NCBI GenBank assembly: GCA_013695775.1
Contig: JACCZV010000041.1
Location: forward strand, 1-10,259
DNA: 10,259 nucleotides
Direction: 5' to 3'
Origin: Chitinophagales bacterium
Lineage (GTDB): Bacteria > Bacteroidota > Bacteroidia > Chitinophagales > UBA10324
Positions 1 through 4,927 of the stretch are shown piece by piece (positions within the stretch are counted from its first letter, which is position 1; the number at the start of each line of letters is the position of its first letter). The notes beneath the pieces are model-generated. The model did no database searches. It was not told the DNA's origin and saw nothing but the letters and a program-made list of their open reading frames with translations. Made by a program: the position numbers and the translations under genes.

Positions 1-533
1 GCTTTTTCGATCTGCTCATTCATGGCAGAGAGGTATGCAGGAGCGCCGTCACCCATCAGCGTTACAAAATGAACCCCATTGGTAGAATTTTTCTTTCCCG
101 TAGCGTAGGCCTGAATAAAAGCCAACTGCTCACGTTTCATATCAGCAACAGAATTATTGGTGATCATTCTAAGGTTGACCCCATATTTTTCCATCAGTGA
201 ACCCTTGGTGGTTCTTAGTCCACCGTTGGCGGAAAATATTCCTGCATTGCCAAACCAAACCCAGTTCATCAGACGCAGGTTTGGCTTACCCTCCATGTTT
301 GCATATTCAAGATCATTAATATCAGGTACGGGAAGGCGTTCGCCATCGGCTTGCGAATTGATTTCATCATTGCCAATATCTGCTTTGCTTACATCTTCAG
401 ATTCTGCGCTTTTAAGCCCTGGTATCCATCCAAAATTATTTGCTGCCCACACTATCGCTACAATTGGCAGTGCGATTATTAATGCCTTTACTGGCCAACG
501 CAGTCCACTCCATAGTGATTTTTTTCTTTCCAT
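1..533 (-). CDS. Membrane-anchored periplasmic-binding-protein-like protein, N-terminal part (runs off left edge)
   Basis: An open frame of 177 complete codons is visible, starting at the ATG at 533 and continuing past base 1. The protein opens with a basic stretch (MERKKSLWSGLRW) followed by one hydrophobic segment at about residues 15-31, which fits an uncleaved signal anchor. A polar linker rich in D, E, N and S runs to about residue 70. From about residue 85 the motifs NWVWFGNAGIFSANGGL, EKYGVNL and HFVTLMGDGAPAYL resemble, from memory, the substrate-binding (PBP2-like) proteins often annotated in Bacteroidota as phosphate ABC transporter substrate-binding proteins, some of which carry an OmpA domain. 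I see no permease or ATPase gene here, so real transport is doubtful. It is the third gene of the minus-strand run, 25 bp after the two-TM coiled-coil gene, and has no clear Shine-Dalgarno sequence. The C-terminal domain cannot be judged. Confidence is high for a real gene and moderate for the family. Confidence 0.75.
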   Translation of the reverse strand, partial: MERKKSLWSGLRWPVKALIIALPIVAIVWAANNFGWIPGLKSAESEDVSKADIGNDEINSQADGERLPVPDINDLEYANMEGKPNLRLMNWVWFGNAGIFSANGGLRTTKGSLMEKYGVNLRMITNNSVADMKREQLAFIQAYATGKKNSTNGVHFVTLMGDGAPAYLSAMNEQIEK

Positions 534-558
534 GAATATGATGTTTTTTTAAGCGGCT

Positions 559-1674
559 TTAATCTAAAAGTGAAAAACCTTTATCTACTTTTTCATCTGA
601 TTTAAGATCATATTCGGCATCGCTGATTTCGGCTATGTTCAGCGTCTGCAATCTTCCGGAGTTTACTTGAGTTATAAACTGCTCGAGCTCTGCCTGTGTA
701 GCTTGTGAACCGATAGCTACCGACCTGTTTTCATCGAGGAATTCCAGATTAGAACGAATGCTTGCTATATTTTGACTTATTGCTGAAGTAGCCGCATTCA
801 TAGCCTCCTGAAATTTCCATCCCTCTTTTACATTGAAAACTTCGCTCAGCCCCTCTGTAGCATTCCTCATTTTGCTGGTGGCTTCCATTTTCTTATCAAT
901 AATGGTGATGCTGCTGCCTAGAGCATTCACATATATGCGTGCTGCTGATTCATTGTCTTTCAGCACTTCCAGCACTTTTGCAAACTGATTTGCGTATTGA
1001 GCATATTGACGGGCGGCCATTTCAGAAGCCTCCCCCTCCTGCTTGCGCAATGTTGCAGTTATGCGCACTTCATTTGCTTCCCGTTTCATAGCATTTGCTT
1101 TTTCTTTAAATCCGGTTTTCTCCATCTCCTGGGCTTTAGAATCCAACTCTCCGGCTTCCTTTGTCATTCTGGATATTTGAGTGAATTTTTCTGCTGCCTC
1201 CTTTTTTGAACTCTCAGCATCTGTAATCATATTAATCCGAACCCCATCCACATTGCCAATCTTCTCTTTCACTCTTTTCAAAGTGTCTTTCGCATCCTGT
1301 AAAAGGAGTTGCAATGTTTCAATAGGATTCTTCCTGATAAACGATTTCTCACTTTTGAACAATAGGGTTCTGCCAATAGTATGCAGCAGCTTGATTATTC
1401 GGGGTGCTAATAAAAGCAATACAATAAAAAGAATTGACCACGCTACAAACAGCACCGATTTTTGCGCATACGCTAACAGTGTATCTATGTTTGTAAAAAA
1501 CCAAATGCTGGCAGCTATAATCGCTGCCCAGTAAAATACACTGGCGACAGTTTTGCGGGTTTTGGGCGTATCTACAACGGTCTTAATTTCATTGCCCAGT
1601 ACCTGGAATATTGGGAGTTGCTTTAACTCTGCAGGCAATGTGTTCTGATTGAGTGTTTTGATTTCTGTTGACAT
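559..1674 (-). CDS. Two-TM membrane protein with long coiled-coil region, PspA-like in layout
   Basis: This 371-residue protein has a soluble N-terminus of about 42 residues, two hydrophobic helices at about 43-61 and 73-90, then a basic loop. A long charged helical region rich in A, K, E and Q follows from about 115 to 315 (for example KKEAAEKFTQISRMTKEAG and NAMKREANEV). The helical region begins NPIETLQLLLQDAKDTLKRV, which recalls the DP-x-x-L-x-x-x-I-x-(E/D) opening of PspA/IM30/Vipp1 (ESCRT-III-like) proteins, but those lack TM helices at this position, so homology is not established. The C-terminal 50 residues are acidic and probably flexible. The gene starts 4 bp after the stop of the upstream coiled-coil gene, so the two are very likely co-transcribed and may be translationally coupled. 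The start region is A-rich with no clear Shine-Dalgarno sequence. Inferred role: a cytoplasmic-face scaffold at the inner membrane. The exact function is unknown. Confidence 0.8.
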   Translation of the reverse strand: MSTEIKTLNQNTLPAELKQLPIFQVLGNEIKTVVDTPKTRKTVASVFYWAAIIAASIWFFTNIDTLLAYAQKSVLFVAWSILFIVLLLLAPRIIKLLHTIGRTLLFKSEKSFIRKNPIETLQLLLQDAKDTLKRVKEKIGNVDGVRINMITDAESSKKEAAEKFTQISRMTKEAGELDSKAQEMEKTGFKEKANAMKREANEVRITATLRKQEGEASEMAARQYAQYANQFAKVLEVLKDNESAARIYVNALGSSITIIDKKMEATSKMRNATEGLSEVFNVKEGWKFQEAMNAATSAISQNIASIRSNLEFLDENRSVAIGSQATQAELEQFITQVNSGRLQTLNIAEISDAEYDLKSDEKVDKGFSLLD

Positions 1675-1678
1675 TTTT

Positions 1679-2383
1679 TTATTCTTTTACAGTGTTCTCA
1701 ATAATAGAAAGCATTTTTTGAATTTCGCCATATACCGTTTTCACAGCATTTTCACCCCCAAGAATTTTAGTATCAATATCGTGCACCCTGGGTAAGTAAG
1801 TAGTCTCTATCTGGTTCAGTTCATTTTGCTTTTGCAGCAATGTAGCTTGCAGCTTTTGCATCTGATCTGTAAGTTGCTGTATTTCACTTGTGAGGGATTC
1901 CTTACGCTCTTTTTTTTCGTAAAGCAAAGTATTTTTCTGCTCAACCTTTTCATTTATATCCAGCTCCAACTTTCTTTTTAACTCATTTCCATACTCATTA
2001 CCTGAGCTAAGCAACAATTGTTTGCTAAGAGTGTTGCCAGAGGCTATTTTCAATGCAACAAATGCGTTATTGATGTTTTGCGGAGTAGTGCCCCCCATAG
2101 CCTCTACAGCATCCCACAACTCCATAAAATCTATACCCGGCTTGTTAATAGAGCCAAGAAGAGAATATACTTTTTTAATCATGTCGTTGTTTGCCGTACC
2201 TGCATTAAAAAAATTTCCCCCAGTATTTTGAGGTGCAGCAGGAGGCTGAGAATTTAATGCTGTTTTTACATCTTTGACTTCAGGTTTATTATCAGCCGGA
2301 TTCTGTGTTTGCAGATATTCTTCCGTAAAAACCAACGAGCCTATCCTTTTAAAAATGTTTCCGAATTTTATATTCTCAGCCAT
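1679..2383 (-). CDS. Hypothetical soluble coiled-coil protein, first gene of the minus-strand operon
   Basis: I do not recognise the family of this 234-residue protein. It has no signal peptide or membrane helix. An N-terminal segment of about 26 residues is followed by a low-complexity linker rich in P, N, Q, A and G (about 27-67). A small, probably helical domain spans about 68-125 (DFMELWDAVEAMGG, NAFVALKIASGN). A strongly predicted coiled coil covers about 135-197, with heptad-like L/I spacing and many K, E and Q residues (TSEIQQLTDQMQKLQATLL). A last helix runs from about 205 to the end. The ATG at 2383 is the first good start and lies about 20 bp below a candidate -7 box. The stop is 4 bp before the next gene. 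Its leading place in the run suggests a partner or regulator of the two membrane-associated products, perhaps through coiled-coil pairing with the 371-residue protein. That pairing is inference. Confidence 0.75.
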   Translation of the reverse strand: MAENIKFGNIFKRIGSLVFTEEYLQTQNPADNKPEVKDVKTALNSQPPAAPQNTGGNFFNAGTANNDMIKKVYSLLGSINKPGIDFMELWDAVEAMGGTTPQNINNAFVALKIASGNTLSKQLLLSSGNEYGNELKRKLELDINEKVEQKNTLLYEKKERKESLTSEIQQLTDQMQKLQATLLQKQNELNQIETTYLPRVHDIDTKILGGENAVKTVYGEIQKMLSIIENTVKE

Positions 2384-2402
2384 GGTTTTAATATAAGCAA
2401 CG

Positions 2403-2410
2403 CAAAGATG
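2403..2410 (-). promoter_or_regulatory. Candidate Bacteroidota -7 element for the three-gene minus-strand operon
   Basis: Read on the minus strand, the box is CATCTTTG, one mismatch from the Bacteroidota consensus TAnnTTTG, followed by CG. It ends 19 bp upstream of the ATG at 2383, a common distance in this phylum. The -33 side is weak: only a T-rich stretch (TTTATT) is found about 20 bp further up. The call rests on position and one box, so it is tentative. Confidence 0.4.
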
Positions 2411-2593
2411 CTAAAATAAAGACGTGAATAATAAAGGAAAATTTTAATACCGCTGGTTTGATTCAGTTAGTTTTGGCCGTACAATTTAAATCTTGTCCAT
2501 ATAAAGAATTGGATTTGCATTTAAGCCATGCTATGCAGAAGCTGGAATAAGTTCGCTCTTAAGGTAGCATCGCTATTCGGCTATTAAAATAAC

Positions 2594-2626
2594 ACGTAAA
2601 AAAGACAGAGCCTTCCACTTTTACGT
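2594..2626. repeat. Inverted repeat (8-bp perfect arms) upstream of the lipoprotein promoter
   Basis: ACGTAAAA at 2594-2601 is the exact reverse complement of TTTTACGT at 2619-2626, with a 17-bp spacer. The dyad ends 13 bp before the candidate -7 box at 2640-2647, so its right arm covers the place expected for the -33 element. It could be an operator for a dimeric regulator, or chance in AT-rich DNA. The rest of the 282-bp stretch between the two start codons (2384-2665) shows only AT-rich sequence and a short GCTATT tandem near 2572. Confidence 0.35.
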
Positions 2627-2639
2627 TTTCATCTTCTTA

Positions 2640-2647
2640 TAAATTTG
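2640..2647 (+). promoter_or_regulatory. Candidate -7 element (exact TAnnTTTG) for the small lipoprotein gene
   Basis: TAAATTTG matches the Bacteroidota -7 consensus TAnnTTTG exactly and ends 18 bp before the ATG at 2666. Upstream, the T-rich CTTTTACG at 2618-2625 sits at about the right distance for a -33 element but is a poor match. The box includes the TTG at 2645-2647, which argues against using that TTG as a start codon. Confidence 0.5.
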
Positions 2648-2665
2648 TCAGCAAAAAAAAACTGT

Positions 2666-3055
2666 ATGCAAATTCTTAAAAATTTTGCTATTCTCTTATT
2701 GATTGCTGGCTTCGCGTTTAGCTCCTGTACTAAACCGGGATTAGGTGGCGAAGCTGCCATTTCAGCCTTTCCTAACCATCATGAGCAACCCATCCCTGAT
2801 TGTGCTGTTTTTATTAAGTATGATGCTAAAGAATTCCCTGGAACGGATTTGAGTGTCTACGATGATTTTAAAATTGCTGAAGACGAACCCGGGCAGGGCC
2901 CACACGCCCATTTTGAGTCCCTAAAAAAAGGTGACTATTACCTTTATGGTGTTGGGTTTGACAGCTCTTTAAATGCAGAAGTAAGAGGTGGTATTCCCGT
3001 GGAAATAAAGGAAAAAGCAGGTGAAACAGTAATAGTACTTCCAGTAACTGAGTAG
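2666..3055 (+). CDS. Small exported lipoprotein of unknown function
   Basis: With the ATG at 2666 the product is 129 residues. It begins MQILKNFAILLLIAGFAFSSC, a clear lipoprotein signal: basic n-region, hydrophobic core and an FSSC lipobox with the acylated Cys at residue 21. The mature part is about 109 residues, with alternating polar and hydrophobic stretches that suggest a small beta-sandwich (PDCAVFIKYDAKEFPG, KGDYYLYGVGFD, GIPVEIKEKAGETVIVLPV). The YYLYG-to-VEI-to-ETVIVLPV ending is like carboxypeptidase-regulatory or transthyretin-type folds, but I cannot assign a family. A TTG 21 bp upstream is open in frame but lies in the -7 box and would place seven extra residues before the signal, so I reject it. 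The next gene starts 127 bp on and probably has its own signals. The 10-bp palindrome GTAGTACTAC spans the stop codon. Confidence 0.75.
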   Translation: MQILKNFAILLLIAGFAFSSCTKPGLGGEAAISAFPNHHEQPIPDCAVFIKYDAKEFPGTDLSVYDDFKIAEDEPGQGPHAHFESLKKGDYYLYGVGFDSSLNAEVRGGIPVEIKEKAGETVIVLPVTE

Positions 3056-3182
3056 TACTACAAATAATCACTGCCTAGGAAGGTATCGCAGAATTCTTCC
3101 ATTGGATATGCTCTGACTTTTCCTAAGGTGTATATGTTGTCAAAATTAAAGACCGAACTTTGGTGCTCAGGAGAATAGAAAC

Positions 3183-4550
3183 ATGAAAAATTTCTTTTTT
3201 GTTTACTTTTTAATCTTTCTTCATTGCATCAATTGTGGATATGCGCAAACTCTTACTCCACCTTCTATCCAATGGGAACGTTGTTATGGAGGCACAGAAG
3301 ATGATATAGCGTATTCAATTAAACAAACTGTTGATGGTGGATTTATCGTAGCCGGAAATGCAGCTTCGAGTGACGGCGATATTTTAAAACCTGGTGATGT
3401 TCAGCATGGTGGTGATTATGATTATTGGATAACCAAGCTGGATCCGGCTTCAAACATTCAATGGAAACAACATTTAGGGGGAACAGATAACGACGCTGCT
3501 CGTGTAGTGCTCCAAACTGTTGATGGTGGATATATTGTTGGAGGATCCTCCGAATCTTATGATCTTGATGTATACGGAAATCATGGCAACCATGATTATT
3601 GGATAGTGAAATTAAGTGCTTCAGGAACTGTGGAGTGGAGTAAATGTCTTGGTGGAACCAGCTTTGATTTCTGTAGGGATTTGAAGGCCACCCCCGACGG
3701 CGGTTATATTATTTTCGGCAACTCACAGTCCAACGACGGCGACGTATCAGGCAATCAGGGTTATAGTGATTATTGGCTTGTAAAAACAGATGGCAGCGAA
3801 AATATTCAGTGGCAAAAGAGCTTTGTGGGTTCAGGATCTGAGCTTGCATCCAAAATTATTCTCACAGCAGATGGTGGTTTTCTTATGGCAGGTCTTTCAG
3901 AATCAAATGACGGTGACGTATCTGGCAATCATGGGGATTATGACGGGTTGCTTATAAAAATAAATGCAGGTGGAGATATTGAATGGCAAAAATGTTTGGG
4001 TGGAGGAAACTATGATGAAATAACAGACGTGATACAGCTCGATGATGGTTCATTCCTTTTGACAGGCACCACAGCTTCCAATGATGGAGATGTTTCAGGA
4101 AATCATGGAGGATCCGATGTGTGGATTGTGAAAACTGATATTAGTGGGAATATTTTGTGGCAGCATAGTTATGGAGGCTCTGAAACCGACTCGCCATTTT
4201 CAATGGCCCATAATTATGAAGGAGGGTGGCTTATTGGCAGCTATACAAATTCAGGTGATGGAGATGTGACTGACAGCCTTGGAGATTTTGATTACTGGAT
4301 CTTAAATACTGATTCCACTGGAAATATTCTATGGCAGAAATCTTACGGGGGAAGCTCAAAAGATGTTTGCTATTCAGTTGTTAATACTGCCGATGAGGGA
4401 TTTGCCCTTGCCGGATATTCCGAATCATATGATGGCATGGTTACAGGTAATCACGGCCATTCCAGAAAAGATTATTGGATCGTAAGACTTGCAGGTTTGG
4501 TTGGCATTGAAGAGACTCTTACAAGAAGATATGGTTCATGTTTCTCCTAA
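3183..4550 (+). CDS. Secreted seven-repeat beta-propeller-like protein; frame lost before its T9SS tail
   Basis: The reading frame gives 455 residues. A signal peptide covers about 1-22 (hydrophobic core FFFVYFLIFLHCI, likely cut after YAQ). Residues 29-438 are seven tandem repeats of about 58 residues, each with the pattern (I/V)xWxxxxGGxxxD...DGG(F/Y)xxxG...S.DGDVSGNHG..DYWI(V/L)K. Seven such units suggest a seven-bladed beta-propeller, and the Asp/Gly-rich NDGDVSGNHG loops could bind calcium. Both points are inference. The last residues after VGIEET are out of frame; the T9SS sorting tail continues in the +1 frame at 4519-4755. AGGAGA at 3169-3174, 8 bp before the ATG, is a better Shine-Dalgarno match than seen elsewhere here, and GAACTTTG at 3155-3162 is a possible weak -7 box. 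As read, the product would lack its sorting signal and end in the periplasm. A sequencing error is possible. Confidence 0.75.
   Translation: MKNFFFVYFLIFLHCINCGYAQTLTPPSIQWERCYGGTEDDIAYSIKQTVDGGFIVAGNAASSDGDILKPGDVQHGGDYDYWITKLDPASNIQWKQHLGGTDNDAARVVLQTVDGGYIVGGSSESYDLDVYGNHGNHDYWIVKLSASGTVEWSKCLGGTSFDFCRDLKATPDGGYIIFGNSQSNDGDVSGNQGYSDYWLVKTDGSENIQWQKSFVGSGSELASKIILTADGGFLMAGLSESNDGDVSGNHGDYDGLLIKINAGGDIEWQKCLGGGNYDEITDVIQLDDGSFLLTGTTASNDGDVSGNHGGSDVWIVKTDISGNILWQHSYGGSETDSPFSMAHNYEGGWLIGSYTNSGDGDVTDSLGDFDYWILNTDSTGNILWQKSYGGSSKDVCYSVVNTADEGFALAGYSESYDGMVTGNHGHSRKDYWIVRLAGLVGIEETLTRRYGSCFS
3267..4496 (+). repeat. Seven tandem protein repeats of about 58 residues
   Basis: The units start with IQWERCYGG, IQWKQHLGG, VEWSKCLGG, IQWQKSFVG, IEWQKCLGG, ILWQHSYGG and ILWQKSYGG. 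All but the first are close to 58 residues; the first has a few extra residues in its Asp-rich loop. The DNA of the units differs much more than the protein, mostly at third positions, so the repeats are old and kept by selection rather than recently duplicated. The fourth unit has lost the DYWIVK motif (DGLLIKI), and the sixth has a degenerate loop (DGDVTDSLGDF). Confidence 0.8.
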
Positions 4551-4755
4551 TCCTGTAACGGATGCCATCCATATTACCACTGATCTTCCTAAAAAATGTG
4601 AAGTATCTTTATTAGACATTTATGGCCGGATAATATATACGGCAACGATTCTTCAATCTGCCACCATCGATGTTGATAATTTTGCAGATGGAGTTTATTT
4701 TTTAGGAGTTAAAACTGAGGATGATAAAGTGGTAAGGCAGTGGGTGAAGCAATAA
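4489..4755 (+). pseudogene. Detached T9SS C-terminal sorting tail of the seven-repeat protein (+1 frame)
   Basis: The coding sense of this segment begins at about 4519, in the frame one base ahead of the 3183 gene. It reads LQEDMVHVSPNPVTDAIHI, then LLDIYGRIIY, DNFADGVYFLGVK and the ending VVRQWVKQ. This is the standard layout of the type A T9SS sorting domain of about 75-80 residues: a PNP start, a central D-x-x-GR turn, a DG(V/I)Y strand and a basic end. It has no signal peptide or start site of its own, so it is the displaced 3' end of the upstream gene. Skipping one base near 4518 (GAG ACT [C] TTA CAA) joins the two parts as GIEETLQEDMVHV. This fits a one-base insertion, a two-base deletion or a sequence error. 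Confidence 0.75.
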
Positions 4756-4892
4756 TAGGAAGCTACGAATTGCCTCCTGATTATTGGCGACTTAGATTAC
4801 AAATTTCCCATTGCAATCTTCATTAAGTTTCAATCAGTATTGAATTTGAAATCGTATTCCTTTGCCCTACCTGCAATATCAAATTTTAAGTA

Positions 4893-4916
4893 CAAAGAAA
4901 AGCTCTGTTTTCTTTG
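4893..4916. terminator. Candidate bidirectional terminator hairpin between convergent genes
   Basis: CAAAGAAAA (4893-4901) pairs perfectly with TTTTCTTTG (4908-4916), giving a 9-bp stem with a 6-base loop. It lies between the stop at 4755 on the plus strand and the stop at 4928 on the minus strand, only 12 bp from the latter. The stem is AT-rich and the T-runs after it are short on both sides (GCTTTAATAG and TACTTAAAATTT), so it is a modest terminator by energy, but its place fits. Confidence 0.5.
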
Positions 4917-4927
4917 CTTTAATAGAT

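Noticed and set aside
1..533. True phosphate ABC transporter (PstS) function
   Set aside because: Only a PBP-like fold is suggested by motifs; no permease or ATPase genes are visible and the neighbours are coiled-coil envelope-type proteins.
157..552. Plus-strand ORF of 131 codons
   Set aside because: It lies opposite the PBP-like gene, which has a better start, signal anchor and family-like motifs; the plus-strand product shows no coherent domain.
997..1534. Plus-strand ORFs over the coiled-coil membrane gene
   Set aside because: They are rich in C, F and S as expected from the antisense of a K/E/A-rich helical protein, and overlap each other.
2645..2665. TTG at 2645 as start of the lipoprotein
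   Set aside because: The TTG is part of an exact TAnnTTTG box, and starting there would put seven residues before a well-formed lipoprotein signal.
3052..3061. GTAGTACTAC palindrome over the lipoprotein stop as a terminator
   Set aside because: The 10-bp palindrome has no loop and no T-run after it, so it does not look like an intrinsic terminator.
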